Source: Thermosipho sp. (in: thermotogales)
GTDB taxonomy: Bacteria; Thermotogota; Thermotogae; Thermotogales; Fervidobacteriaceae
Assembly: GCA_030153605.1 (NCBI GenBank)
Contig: JASKLO010000013.1
Span: 1 to 39,839 of the forward strand
Length of the DNA: 39,839 bases
Reading direction: 5' to 3'
Below, in pieces: positions 1 to 8,844 of the stretch. Position numbers and translations under genes: made by a program. The notes beneath the pieces were generated by a model. That model was not told the origin of the DNA and made no database searches. It worked only from the letters and a program-made list of their open reading frames with translations. The stretch's first letter is position 1, and each line of letters starts with the position of its first letter.

Positions 1-5
1 AGGTT

Positions 6-42
6 AAAAAACATGGCTCCGGTGGAATACCGAAACCATGTT
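6..42 (-). terminator. Intrinsic terminator downstream of corA
   Basis: Read on the minus strand, a 14-bp stem (arms 29-42 and 10-23, five-base loop at 24-28) runs into a T tract. The two imperfect positions are G-U wobbles in minus-strand RNA but C/A mismatches on the plus strand, so the structure favours the minus transcript. It lies about 80 bases after the corA stop and probably ends the leader-corA transcript. The sequence between (43-119) shows no other clear feature. Confidence 0.75.
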
Positions 43-119
43 GTTTGAAAAGTGTATAGTTATTTTTTTATCCGTTTCACTTTCGGGGGTAAGTCCAATC
101 TGGGGGAATTTTTTATATG

Positions 120-1046
120 TTATAACCATTTTTTTCTCTTGAACCACACCAAAGTTAAGACGATTGTACCAATAGACCATATTATTACATGTAAGTAAGC
201 CAAAGGATTATTTTGTAAAGGTAAAGCTACGTTCATTCCATAAAAGCTTGTAATAATAGTTGGTATCTGCATTAAGATTGTGACAACAGTTAAAATCTTC
301 ATAACTATGTTTAAATTATTAGAAATAACAGAAGCATACGAATCCATCATACCAGCTAATATATCACTGTATATATTTGAAACTTCTATTGCTTGCCTAT
401 TTTCAATTATAGCATCCTCTAATACATCTCTATCTTCTTCATATATTTTTAATATGTTCCCTCTCAAAAGTTTTTCCATCATTATTTCGTTTGATCTCAG
501 TGAGGTTGTAAAGTATACAAGACTTTTTTCAAGGTACATCATTTCTTCTAATTCTTTATTTTTCATAGATCTATGTAATTCTTCTTCAATTATACTTATA
601 GTTTTATTAACTTCCTTTAAGTAGCCTAAGAAAATTTTTGCATTTAATAGGAACAATTGGAAAACCATTCTACTTCTTTTTGTTAAATCAAATTTGTTAT
701 TTTCTATCATGTGATCGATAAATTCGATTGGTTCTCGAGTCGAAATTATAGTATAGTTTTTTCCTATAATTAAACCCATTGAAACTGTTCTATAAGGAAT
801 TTTTGAATCACCATTAAATTTTTTTGGAATTTTTAAGATAATTAATATCACATCATCATCAACTTCAATACGTGCTCTTTCATCATCATCAAGTGAGTCA
901 TAAATAAAATCTGGGTCAAATTGTAAAAGGCTGGAGAGCATATGAATTTCATCTGCGGAAGGATCAACAACTTTAATTAAAGAATTAGGAACAAATTTCT
1001 CAATTTCCACTATTTTGTTATCTTTTGTAGTATAAAATTTTACCAT
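120..1046 (-). CDS. corA: CorA-family divalent cation (Mg2+/Co2+) transporter
   Basis: This is a 308-residue member of the CorA/MIT channel family, which imports Mg2+ (and Co2+ in some Thermotogales) through a pentameric inner-membrane pore. The family signature YGMN is at about residues 269-272, at the end of the first of two C-terminal membrane segments. The second segment is followed by a basic tail, WFKRKKWL. The N-terminal two-thirds is the expected charged, helical cytoplasmic domain, and the length is normal. The ATG follows a strong AGGAGGT at 1053-1059. A 19-codon leader ORF with its own strong ribosome binding site lies immediately upstream (1072-1131), and both sit behind one promoter, so translational control by the leader is plausible. 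The family call is secure; ion preference cannot be read from sequence alone. Confidence 0.95.
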   Translation of the reverse strand: MVKFYTTKDNKIVEIEKFVPNSLIKVVDPSADEIHMLSSLLQFDPDFIYDSLDDDERARIEVDDDVILIILKIPKKFNGDSKIPYRTVSMGLIIGKNYTIISTREPIEFIDHMIENNKFDLTKRSRMVFQLFLLNAKIFLGYLKEVNKTISIIEEELHRSMKNKELEEMMYLEKSLVYFTTSLRSNEIMMEKLLRGNILKIYEEDRDVLEDAIIENRQAIEVSNIYSDILAGMMDSYASVISNNLNIVMKILTVVTILMQIPTIITSFYGMNVALPLQNNPLAYLHVIIWSIGTIVLTLVWFKRKKWL

Positions 1047-1071
1047 AATTTTACCTCCTTTTTCTTATTTG

Positions 1072-1131
1072 CTACGGTGGTCGTGGTAAAGGTTCATCTG
1101 AATAACTACTAGGGTAACTTTCACTATTCAT
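1072..1131 (-). CDS. Putative corA leader peptide, acidic and proline-rich (19 aa)
   Basis: This short ORF is read from ATG at 1131 to TAG at 1072 and encodes MNSESYPSSYSDEPLPRPP. It has a full AGGAGGT Shine-Dalgarno sequence at 1141-1147, nine bases before the ATG, which is hard to explain unless the ORF is translated. Its stop is 25 bases before the corA ATG. The C-terminal half, DEPLPRPP, mixes acidic residues and prolines and ends Pro-Pro-stop. Enterobacterial Mg2+-transporter leaders such as MgtL ([17 protein letters not shown]) are similarly acidic and proline-rich and act through proline-codon slowing or ribosome destabilisation at low Mg2+. Homology is not claimed. A weak CCTTT/AAAGG pairing could link leader codons (Pro14-Leu15) to the corA ribosome binding site. 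Confidence 0.6.
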   Translation of the reverse strand: MNSESYPSSYSDEPLPRPP

Positions 1132-1163
1132 CCTTGTTTCACCTCCTAATATTGATTTAGTTA

Positions 1164-1172
1164 ATTATACCA
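1164..1172 (-). promoter_or_regulatory. Extended -10 promoter for leader-corA
   Basis: The minus strand reads TGGTATAAT, a perfect -10 hexamer with the TGn extension. No good -35 hexamer is seen at 17-18 bases. It lies between the end of the amidotransferase gene (1185) and the leader ORF, so leader and corA can be transcribed independently of the upstream operon. Predicted transcription start is near 1157. Confidence 0.65.
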
Positions 1173-1184
1173 CTTAATTTCAAT

Positions 1185-1832
1185 TTAAATAACTTTGTCT
1201 TTAAAAATTAATTTTCCATTATCAAAAATTAAAAGTTCTCCTCTTTTTACCATTTTAAAATTTAAACCAAGGCTTTCTGAAGATACAATATTTTCTGAAT
1301 GCCACATTGTGTAGTATTCAGGATCTTTATTATAATAGCAAAATGCATACAATTTATTGTTTTTTAACATCAAAAAATTAATTCCAGTAAATTCGTTTTC
1401 TTGAATAAACTGTTTTAGCTTCTTAGAAAGTTCATCTATTGTATTAAAATCTTTTATTTTGTAAAAATAATCATAGCTGTCACTTTTAAAAATATTATTT
1501 CTTTTTAATGTAAAAATTGTTCCATTGTGACAAAATGCTGTTCCTTTATCATCTACAAAAGGATGAATTTGAAGAAACCCTATGGGAAAGTTTGGAGAAG
1601 CTTTTCTCGCATGAATTATTCCAATCTTTAAATTCGGGAAAGAAATTTCTTTTTCATAAATAGGTTCTTCAAATTTATGAAATAAAACTTCGTTTTTTTC
1701 GTTTAGGGCATAAATTCCAAAGCCATGTGGGTGTGGGCTTTTTAATCCATTTTTTGACATGTCTTGTAATGATTTAAATAAATTGTTTATTGAAGAATCT
1801 CTCTGAAAAGAAAATCCGATCATTCTACACAT
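1185..1832 (-). CDS. Class II glutamine amidotransferase (YafJ/GATase_4-like)
   Basis: The product is about 215 residues and begins MCRMIGFSF, which places the catalytic nucleophile Cys at residue 2 as required for N-terminal-nucleophile glutamine amidotransferases. I therefore prefer the ATG at 1832, preceded by GAGGG, over an upstream in-frame start that would bury the cysteine. Family-like segments include HPHGFGIYAL near residue 35, the IIHARKASPN stretch (Arg that binds glutamine) and HPFVDDKGTAFCHNGTIF. There is no synthase domain, so it is a stand-alone amidohydrolase-like protein of the YafJ type whose acceptor is unknown. It is the last gene of an operon with a phosphoesterase and an acylphosphatase, 11 bases after the former. 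Confidence 0.85.
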   Translation of the reverse strand: MCRMIGFSFQRDSSINNLFKSLQDMSKNGLKSPHPHGFGIYALNEKNEVLFHKFEEPIYEKEISFPNLKIGIIHARKASPNFPIGFLQIHPFVDDKGTAFCHNGTIFTLKRNNIFKSDSYDYFYKIKDFNTIDELSKKLKQFIQENEFTGINFLMLKNNKLYAFCYYNKDPEYYTMWHSENIVSSESLGLNFKMVKRGELLIFDNGKLIFKDKVI

Positions 1833-1843
1833 TAAATTTTCCC

Positions 1844-2320
1844 TCACAAATATAAAATTTCCCATGTTTTATTTTCAGGTTCTAAAAGTACAATACTTGC
1901 TTTTCCAGTGAGCCAACCTGAAGATTCTCCAGGATTTATTATTAAAGATTTTTCGGTTTTCTCTGTATAAATTTCATGGGTATGCCCAAAGAATATAAAA
2001 TCATATAAATTACTATTCTTCGCGGCTTCTAATGCAAAAGGTTCATGCATCATTAGAATTCTAAAATTATTTATTATAAAATCCCGCGGGCCTACTTTGA
2101 TTTTTCCTTTTGATTTATTTGCTAACAGAAGCTTTTCTCCATCATTATTACCAAACACTCCATAGAATTCTAAATTGTCTTTAATAAAATAAGGAAGAAT
2201 AAATGGTGCCACAAAATCTCCACAGTGAAAGACAACTTCAACAGAATATTTATTTATAATTTTTTCTATTTCACGTGCTTTGTTCATGTTATCATGTGAG
2301 TCACTTAAAATTAACCACAT
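1844..2320 (-). CDS. YfcE/MJ0936-type metallophosphoesterase
   Basis: This is a 158-residue compact calcineurin-like phosphodiesterase. All metal-binding motifs are present in order: DSH at residues 7-9, HCGD near 33-36, GNND near 57-60, MMHEP near 91 and GHTH near 112-115. The length matches the single-domain YfcE/MJ0936 family, which hydrolyses phosphodiesters in vitro with Mn2+ or Ni2+ and whose cellular substrate is generally unknown. It lies between the acylphosphatase and amidotransferase genes with gaps of 11-15 bases, so the three are probably cotranscribed. Confidence 0.92.
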   Translation of the reverse strand: MWLILSDSHDNMNKAREIEKIINKYSVEVVFHCGDFVAPFILPYFIKDNLEFYGVFGNNDGEKLLLANKSKGKIKVGPRDFIINNFRILMMHEPFALEAAKNSNLYDFIFFGHTHEIYTEKTEKSLIINPGESSGWLTGKASIVLLEPENKTWEILYL

Positions 2321-2335
2321 ACTTTTCCCCTCGCT

Positions 2336-2605
2336 TTAGTAAAGGATGAAAAAATCTTCAAATGTTTGAGGTGGAAGTTCTTTTTCGAACATTTTATAAA
2401 CCAAACTATACCCGTTACCGGTCTTTATATATTCTTTTAAGGATTCTAGCTGACTTTCATTACCTCCAGCAATTACAGTTACAGAACCATCAAATTCATT
2501 TTTTACATAACCTTTAATACCGAGGAGTTTGGCTTTGTTTTTTACAAAATATCTAAAACCAACTCCTTGGACTACACCGTAAATGCTTAATTGTATCCAT
2601 TTCAT
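2336..2605 (-). CDS. acyP: Acylphosphatase
   Basis: The 89-residue product has the full acylphosphatase signature. GVVQGVGFRYFV near residues 9-20 carries the phosphate-binding loop and catalytic Arg, and GYVKNEFDGSVTVIAGG near 32-48 carries the catalytic Asn. The enzyme hydrolyses acyl phosphates such as carbamoyl phosphate and acetyl phosphate. I chose the ATG at 2605 because GAGGTGAT lies just upstream; an ATG 27 bases further upstream has no ribosome binding site and would add a non-homologous tail. It is the first gene of the minus-strand operon and diverges from the PHP gene across about 105 bases. Confidence 0.95.
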   Translation of the reverse strand: MKWIQLSIYGVVQGVGFRYFVKNKAKLLGIKGYVKNEFDGSVTVIAGGNESQLESLKEYIKTGNGYSLVYKMFEKELPPQTFEDFFILY

Positions 2606-2647
2606 GTTTATCACCTCAAAATATTTTATCATATATGAAATTTAAAT

Positions 2648-2676
2648 TTAACGTCCTTTTTAAAATGTAGTATAAT
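2648..2676 (+). promoter_or_regulatory. Sigma-A-type promoter for the PHP-domain gene
   Basis: TTAACG (2648-2653), a 17-base spacer and TATAAT (2671-2676), with the gene's ATG at 2711. The -35 matches TTGACA at four of six positions and the -10 is perfect. Confidence 0.7.
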
Positions 2677-2710
2677 TATAAGATATGTGAAAATAAAGGG
2701 AGGGGAATAT

Positions 2711-4990
2711 ATGAAAAAAGTTTTAATAATTTCAATTATATTATTAGGAGTATTTTTAGCATTTCCCAATATTTATTATGGGAATTTACATGCTCATACT
2801 TCTTATTCTGATGGAAGTTTATTTCCAGAAGATGCATATAATTATGCAAAAAATTATGTGGATGTTCAAGCTATAACTGATCATGCTTATTACTTTACAC
2901 AATTAATTGATGGAAAAGAAAAACCTTATCTAACAAAAATAGCTGCTGAAAATGCAACAATACCTGGTAAATTTGTAGCATTGCAAGGTTTTGAATGGAC
3001 AGCAGGAATTGGTCATATTAATGTATATGAATCAATAGAGTGGATTTCGAGAAATATTGATGGTTCTTTAGATGGTTTTTTTAAATGGTTGATTGAACAA
3101 AAAAAATTGGGGCAGTTTAACCATCCAATTAAAACTTTTGGGACATTTAATGATTTTGAATATTATCCAGAAGCGGATTTATATATGAATTTAATTGAAG
3201 TTGGTAATGGAAATTGGGCATTGGGGGATGTAATTAGCGAAGAAATGTTTGGGAATTATTTTGTTGCTTTAAATAAAGGATGGCATCTTGGTGCAACTGT
3301 TGGTCAAGATAATCACAAACCCAACTGGGGAAGTGCAAATGAAGCAAGAACAGGGATTATTGCAAATAACTTAACTTATGAAGACATTATGGACGCTCTT
3401 TGGAAGAGACATACTTTTGGTACAGAAGATAAGAATGTAAAAGTTGATTTTTCATATAAAGACTACATAATGGGAGATATTGTTAATGATGTTCCATCAA
3501 CAGCTATACTTCATTTTGAATATGAAGATAGTGATGTTCTCACTTATTTTGTGCTTTATTCTCAAAGTGGTACAGTTGTTGAATTTAAACCAAATGCGAG
3601 TAAATTTGCAACTGATATAGAAGTTTCAATACCTGATGGGTATGAATGGTATTTTATATATGCTAAACAACAAGATACAAACGAGATTGTAACTTCGCCA
3701 ATCTGGTTCCAGGCAAATTCAAAAGTTTTTGTAAATAATGTTAGAAAAAATAGAGCAAAACTATTTTCAGGAGAGAATGTCGGTATTTTCTATGAAATAT
3801 ATAATGTCTCAGACGAATATGTTAATGTTGAATTTAAAGTTTTAGACAACGAAAGAGAAATTAAAAAGGAAGAAATATCATTTAAACCATTTGAAAAAAA
3901 GCAAAAAAATATTGAAATTTCAGATTTGAATGAAGGAGAGCATGTTGTAAAGTTTTATATTGATAATATACTAGTTCAATCATTTGTATTCAATGTTGAG
4001 AAAAAATCAGGAAAAACTGTTCTTGTTGATGTTCTACATGAAAATGATCATATTGATTATTTAAAATCTTTATCTCCACTTTTTGAAAAGGAAGGTTATA
4101 AAGTTTTATATTCAAAAAGAATGTTAAACAACTTTGAAAATGTAGACATTATAATAATTCCAACTCCTAAAGAAGGAGGTTTTGAATTTTCAAAAGATCT
4201 ATTGCCACAAGAATTGAAAGCTTTAAATGAATTTACAGGAGAAATTATAATCATTCCTGGTAGCGATGAAAAATATTTAGAAGTTTATAAAGAAAAAATC
4301 AATGGAAAAATAGTTGAAATTGATGAAATTAAAAGTTTCTTTAAATTAAAAGAAGTATCAAAACCTTTGACAAATAAGGTTTGTGTTGATGTAGGACATC
4401 TCAATGATTATGGACCAGACAAACTTGTGAAATTTGAACAATTTATTAAAGAAAAAGGTCTAAAAGTTGAGTATTTAAAAAAAATTGATGTTTTAGATTG
4501 TAGAGTTTTAATTATACAAAACGGGAAAGATTTTTCAGAACAAGAAATTTCAAATATTGTTGATTATGTAAATAAAGGTGGGAAACTTATTTTAACCAGC
4601 AAAAGCGATTATTCAGATGGTGGAAATACAAAAGATATGAATAAAATTTTAGAAAACTTGGGTATTGATGTTAGGTTTAACGATGATCAAGTAATTGATG
4701 AAGTAAATAATTATGGTGCAAATTATAAAATCCTTGTTGATGGAATCAGAATGTATAGTCCATGCTCTTTAATCGTTAACGATAAAAACGCAGAAATTTT
4801 ACTTGAATCCAAAACTGCTTCGACCGAAGATAAGGATGGTAATAATGATGCTATCCCAGTCGATAGGGTAATTTTAGGTGTAAGAGTTAAAATTGGATCT
4901 GGAGAAGTAATAATTTTGGGTAAATCAATTTTTTCAGATTATGACTTTGATTTCAATAAAGAATTTATTGAAAAAATTATTTTAAACTAA
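2711..4990 (+). CDS. Exported PHP-domain (CehA/McbA-like) metallohydrolase with C-terminal flavodoxin-like modules
   Basis: The product is 759 residues if translation starts at the ATG at 2711, which follows AGGGAGGGG; an upstream in-frame ATG at 2687 has no ribosome binding site. Residues 1-20 form a signal peptide or membrane anchor. The PHP metal site is visible as HAH (residues 27-29), TDH near 56-58, FNHP near 143 and QDNHK near 200, typical of CehA/McbA-like hydrolases. After about residue 330 comes an Ig-like beta-rich segment. Two similar alpha/beta modules follow, beginning VLVDVLHENDH (about 440) and VCVDVGHLNDYG (about 560), each resembling GATase1/ThuA-like folds. The substrate is unknown; hydrolysis of a phosphoester or ester outside the cytoplasm is the most that can be inferred. 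Confidence 0.8.
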   Translation: MKKVLIISIILLGVFLAFPNIYYGNLHAHTSYSDGSLFPEDAYNYAKNYVDVQAITDHAYYFTQLIDGKEKPYLTKIAAENATIPGKFVALQGFEWTAGIGHINVYESIEWISRNIDGSLDGFFKWLIEQKKLGQFNHPIKTFGTFNDFEYYPEADLYMNLIEVGNGNWALGDVISEEMFGNYFVALNKGWHLGATVGQDNHKPNWGSANEARTGIIANNLTYEDIMDALWKRHTFGTEDKNVKVDFSYKDYIMGDIVNDVPSTAILHFEYEDSDVLTYFVLYSQSGTVVEFKPNASKFATDIEVSIPDGYEWYFIYAKQQDTNEIVTSPIWFQANSKVFVNNVRKNRAKLFSGENVGIFYEIYNVSDEYVNVEFKVLDNEREIKKEEISFKPFEKKQKNIEISDLNEGEHVVKFYIDNILVQSFVFNVEKKSGKTVLVDVLHENDHIDYLKSLSPLFEKEGYKVLYSKRMLNNFENVDIIIIPTPKEGGFEFSKDLLPQELKALNEFTGEIIIIPGSDEKYLEVYKEKINGKIVEIDEIKSFFKLKEVSKPLTNKVCVDVGHLNDYGPDKLVKFEQFIKEKGLKVEYLKKIDVLDCRVLIIQNGKDFSEQEISNIVDYVNKGGKLILTSKSDYSDGGNTKDMNKILENLGIDVRFNDDQVIDEVNNYGANYKILVDGIRMYSPCSLIVNDKNAEILLESKTASTEDKDGNNDAIPVDRVILGVRVKIGSGEVIILGKSIFSDYDFDFNKEFIEKIILN

Positions 4991-4996
4991 TAAAAA

Positions 4997-5025
4997 TTGA
5001 TAAATTAAAGTATATGAGGTATAAT
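4997..5025 (+). promoter_or_regulatory. Near-consensus promoter for clpC-radA-degV
   Basis: TTGATA (4997-5002), exactly 17 bases, then TATAAT (5020-5025), beginning seven bases after the preceding stop codon. The leader to the ATG at 5063 is about 30 bases. No CIRCE element or tandem CtsR-type heptamer is evident, so no heat-shock operator can be named. Confidence 0.85.
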
Positions 5026-5062
5026 AGAATAAGACTGAGCAGCGGACAGAAAGGGTGGTGAA

Positions 5063-7519
5063 ATGATGTTCGATAAGTTTTCTGAGAGGTCCGCAGAGGT
5101 TTTTGTTAATGCTCAGGAGGAAGCAAAAGAATTAGGACATTCTTATGTAGGTACTGAGCATATTCTTCTCGCAATTTTAAAATTGAATGATGTTAGCTTA
5201 AAAGCAATTTTAGAAAATCATGGGATAAATTATTCTAGAATTAGAAATGAAATAATTTCAATTGTAGGCATGGGTATGCGTGGATTCATTATGTCCCCGC
5301 AAATGACTCCTCGTGCAAAAAGGGTTACAGAACTTGCATATGAAGAAGCCAAAAGATTAGGTGAAGAAAAGATAGAGCCTGAACATCTTTTATTGGGAAT
5401 TTTGAGAGAAGGAGAAGGTATAGCAGTTCATATATTAAAGAAAATTGGTGTGGACTTGCAACAGTTAAGAAGGGAGTTGGCAGGAACAATGCCTGAAGAA
5501 GGAATATACGAAGAAACAAGTAATGAAATTTCAACAAGAACAAGACAATTAGAAGGTTTTGGGATAAATTTAACAGAATTGGCATTAAAGGGTGAACTTG
5601 ACCCTGTTATAGGTCGTGAGGCAGAAATTGAAAGGGTAATGCAAGTACTAGTAAGAAGAAAGAAAAACAATCCAGTTTTAATTGGTGATCCTGGAGTTGG
5701 TAAATCTGCAATTGTTGAAGGTCTTGCTCAAAGAATTGTAGCTGGTGAAGTTCCAGAACCTTTGAAAGGAAAGACTATATTTTCTTTAGATGTTGCTGCT
5801 TTAGTAGCAGGAACAAAGTATCGTGGTGAATTTGAAAAAAGAATGAAAAAATTGCTACAGATTTTGAGAAAAGAAAAAGATATTATACTTTTCATTGACG
5901 AAATCCATATGATAGTTGGTGCTGGTTCTGCAGAAGGTGCAGTTGATGCAGCTAATATTTTAAAACCTTCACTTGCACGTGGTGAAATTAAATGTATTGG
6001 TTCAACTACCCCAGATGAATATAGACAATACATTGAAAAAGACGCTGCTCTTGAAAGAAGATTTCAAAAAATATATGTTCAAGAACCCTCCACAGAAATG
6101 ACTTTGGATATTTTAAAAGGTTTGAAGCATAAATATGAAGTACATCATAGAGTAAAATACTCTGAAAAAGCTTTAGAAGCAGCAGTTTATCTTTCACAAA
6201 GATATATTACCGACCATTTTCTACCTGATAAAGCAATTGATGTTATTGATGAAGCAGGTGCAAGAGCTAGATTGAAGGCGTTTGTTATGCCTTCTGATTT
6301 ACAATTGTTTAAAATGGAAATTGAAAATGTAAAAATTGAAAAAGAATTGGCCGTTGCAAATCAGGATTATGAAAAAGCAGCTTTACTTAAAGAAAAAGAA
6401 ACAAGGATGAAGGAAGAATTTGCGTTAAAATATAAAAAATGGCGCGAAAATGTTGAATCTAGCATTGTAGTTGTAGATGTCCCTGAAATAGAAGAAGTTG
6501 TATCAAATTGGACAGGTATACCATTGAAGAAACTTGAAGAAGGCGAAAGCGAAAAACTCTTAAAACTTGAAAGTGCTTTACACAATAGAGTAGTTGGACA
6601 AGAAGAAGCTGTAAAAGCTATTGCTAGATCGATTAGAAGAGCAAGAAGTGGTTTAAAAGATCCAAAAAGACCTGTAGGTGTATTTTTGTTCCTTGGACCA
6701 ACAGGTGTTGGAAAAACTGAACTTGCAAAAACATTAGCTGAATATTTATTTGGTGATGAAAAGGCACTAATTAGATTTGATATGAGTGAATATATGGAGA
6801 AATTCTCAGTCTCAAGATTAATCGGTGCACCTCCTGGATATGTTGGCTATGAAGAGGGAGGTACTTTAACCGAAAAAGTTAGAAGAAGACCATTTTCAGT
6901 AATTTTGTTTGATGAAATTGAAAAAGCACATCCGGATGTTTTTAATTTGTTGCTTCAAATAATGGATGATGGAAGATTAACAGATTCACAAGGTCATGTT
7001 GTAGACTTTAGAAATACAATAATAATAATGACAAGTAATATAGGTGGTTCACAAATTGTATCTAGTAAAAAGACATTAGGGTTTGTTGAAGATTCTTCCG
7101 AAGAAGTAGACTTTAAAGAAATGAAGGAAAAGGTTTTAGACGAAGTTAAAAAAGTTTTTAGACCAGAGTTTTTGAATAGAATAGATGAAATAGTTGTGTT
7201 CCATAAATTAAATGAAGAGCACATAAAACAAATTATAGATATCCTTCTTAGAGATATAAGAGCAAGACTAGCTGAAAAAGAAATAAAACTTGTCCTTTCA
7301 AAATCTGCAAAAAGTTTCTTGGTTCAGGAAGGTTATGATCCTTCATTTGGTGCTAGACCTTTAAAAAGGGCGATTCAAAAATACATCGAAGATCCTTTAG
7401 CAGAAGAACTGTTGAGAGGAAGATTTGAAACAGGAGACACTATTGAGTGTACTTACCAAAATGGAAAAATTGTATTTAAGAAAAAGAAAAATAAAAAAAT
7501 AAAGGTGAGTAATGAGTAA
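5063..7519 (+). CDS. clpC: ATP-dependent Clp protease ATP-binding subunit ClpC
   Basis: This is an 818-residue class I Hsp100 unfoldase that feeds substrates to ClpP. The double Clp_N repeat is at residues 1-145. The first AAA+ module has GDPGVGKS near 208-215 and Walker B ILFIDEIH near 274. A UVR-type coiled-coil M domain ([14 protein letters not shown]) lies near 434-447. The second AAA+ module has GPTGVGKTE near 545 and Walker [15 protein letters not shown] in KKTLGFVED corresponds to the ClpP-docking loop, usually VGF in ClpC. The C-terminal D2-small domain has the [10 protein letters not shown] sensor-2 motif. No ctsR, mcsA or mcsB precedes it, unlike Bacillus. The gene overlaps radA by eight bases, so the two are translationally coupled. 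Confidence 0.97.
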   Translation: MMFDKFSERSAEVFVNAQEEAKELGHSYVGTEHILLAILKLNDVSLKAILENHGINYSRIRNEIISIVGMGMRGFIMSPQMTPRAKRVTELAYEEAKRLGEEKIEPEHLLLGILREGEGIAVHILKKIGVDLQQLRRELAGTMPEEGIYEETSNEISTRTRQLEGFGINLTELALKGELDPVIGREAEIERVMQVLVRRKKNNPVLIGDPGVGKSAIVEGLAQRIVAGEVPEPLKGKTIFSLDVAALVAGTKYRGEFEKRMKKLLQILRKEKDIILFIDEIHMIVGAGSAEGAVDAANILKPSLARGEIKCIGSTTPDEYRQYIEKDAALERRFQKIYVQEPSTEMTLDILKGLKHKYEVHHRVKYSEKALEAAVYLSQRYITDHFLPDKAIDVIDEAGARARLKAFVMPSDLQLFKMEIENVKIEKELAVANQDYEKAALLKEKETRMKEEFALKYKKWRENVESSIVVVDVPEIEEVVSNWTGIPLKKLEEGESEKLLKLESALHNRVVGQEEAVKAIARSIRRARSGLKDPKRPVGVFLFLGPTGVGKTELAKTLAEYLFGDEKALIRFDMSEYMEKFSVSRLIGAPPGYVGYEEGGTLTEKVRRRPFSVILFDEIEKAHPDVFNLLLQIMDDGRLTDSQGHVVDFRNTIIIMTSNIGGSQIVSSKKTLGFVEDSSEEVDFKEMKEKVLDEVKKVFRPEFLNRIDEIVVFHKLNEEHIKQIIDILLRDIRARLAEKEIKLVLSKSAKSFLVQEGYDPSFGARPLKRAIQKYIEDPLAEELLRGRFETGDTIECTYQNGKIVFKKKKNKKIKVSNE

Positions 7520-8843
7520 AAAGAAAACTTTTTACATTTGTGATAACTGTGGATATGAATCTCCAAAATGGTTTGGAAAATGTCCTGTTTGTTCTGAGTG
7601 GGATACTGCAAAAGAAATAAAAATAGAAGATGGTATTAGTACAACCAAAGAACAGCGTTCTGCTGTTCTTTTGTTAGATGAGGTTTCAAAAATTGAAGAT
7701 AAAAAACGTTTGTCAACTAAATATGAAGAACTTGACACGTTACTTGGTGGAGGTATAGTTTCAGGACAAGTAATTCTTCTTGGTGGTGAACCAGGAGTTG
7801 GGAAAAGTACTCTGGCTTTGCAATTAAGTGATAAACTTTCTTCATATGGTAAAGTCCTTTATGTAACTGGCGAGGAAAGTGTTTCTCAAATTGGAATTCG
7901 TTCAAATCGCTTGAATATTAGTAAAAAAAATATTTATATAACAACAGAAAATGAAATTGAAAGTTTGTTAATAACAATAAGAAAGCAGAATCCTGTTTTT
8001 GTAATTTTTGATTCTATTCAAACAATTTATTCTAATTCGGTTGACGGTGTTCCAGGTGGAGTATTACAGATCCGAACGGTAGTTGAGAAAATTAGAAGAT
8101 TTTCCAAAGAAACAGGTGTACCTACTTTATTAATTGCCCATGTTAATAAAGAAGGAAATATAGCTGGGCCAAAATTGGTTGAACATATTGTAGATACTGT
8201 AATATATTTTGAAGGGGAAAGAACAACAGATTTAAGAATATTAAGAGTTTTGAAAAACAGGTTTGGACCTAGTGGAGAAATAGCTGTTTTTCAAATGTTG
8301 AGTACAGGTTTAAAAGAATTAAAAGACATGATTTTTGTTGAAGAAAGTAATATGCCGGGAAACGTTGTTACTTCATTGTTTGAAGGAACTCGTCCAATTT
8401 TAATTCAAGTACAAAGTTTGGTTTCAAGGGATAGAATAGCAACTGCAAGAAGAATAAGTCATGGGATTGATGTAAGAAAAATAATTATTTTGGCAGCTGT
8501 AATTTCTAAGCATCTGAATTTACCTATTGATTCTCATGATATTTATGTAAATGTATCCGGTGGATTAAAAATTACAGATCCTGCTTGTGATTTAGCTATT
8601 GCCTCTTCAATTTTGTCTTCCCTTTTTAATAAGTTTTTAGGAAAAATAGTTTTGATAGGGGAAGTAGGACTAGATGGTAGTGTAAGAAAGGTTCCTAATC
8701 TCAAGAAAAGAATAGAAAATGCTAAAAAAGCAGGTTATGAAAAAATAATTATACCTTATGATAGTATAAATGGTGAAGGTATTATAAAAATAAAATCTTT
8801 GAAAGAATTATACAGCATGATTATAGATTCTGAGGAGGGATAA
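7512..8843 (+). CDS. radA: DNA repair protein RadA (Sms)
   Basis: This is a 443-residue RecA-like helicase that promotes branch migration and processing of recombination intermediates. It begins with a four-cysteine zinc finger (C10, C13, C24, C27 within YICDNCGYESPKWFGKCPVC). Walker A GGEPGVGKST lies near 90-99, the RadA-specific KNRFG motif near 249-253, and a Lon-protease-like C-terminal domain follows (ISGG-type core VNVSGGLKITDPACDLAIA). The ATG has AAAGGTGAG upstream, lying within the end of clpC. The clpC-radA pairing is common in Firmicutes and Thermotogales. Length and motifs are complete. Confidence 0.97.
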   Translation: MSKKKTFYICDNCGYESPKWFGKCPVCSEWDTAKEIKIEDGISTTKEQRSAVLLLDEVSKIEDKKRLSTKYEELDTLLGGGIVSGQVILLGGEPGVGKSTLALQLSDKLSSYGKVLYVTGEESVSQIGIRSNRLNISKKNIYITTENEIESLLITIRKQNPVFVIFDSIQTIYSNSVDGVPGGVLQIRTVVEKIRRFSKETGVPTLLIAHVNKEGNIAGPKLVEHIVDTVIYFEGERTTDLRILRVLKNRFGPSGEIAVFQMLSTGLKELKDMIFVEESNMPGNVVTSLFEGTRPILIQVQSLVSRDRIATARRISHGIDVRKIIILAAVISKHLNLPIDSHDIYVNVSGGLKITDPACDLAIASSILSSLFNKFLGKIVLIGEVGLDGSVRKVPNLKKRIENAKKAGYEKIIIPYDSINGEGIIKIKSLKELYSMIIDSEEG

Positions 8844-8844
8844 A

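Noticed and set aside
4-129. A 41-codon minus-strand ORF overlapping the corA 3' end and its terminator.
   Set aside because: No ribosome binding site, and its last third is the terminator hairpin; it is best explained as chance reading of the 3' untranslated region.
5026-5062. CIRCE or CtsR operator in the clpC leader.
   Set aside because: No 9-base inverted repeat of the CIRCE type and no tandem heptads were found in the short leader.
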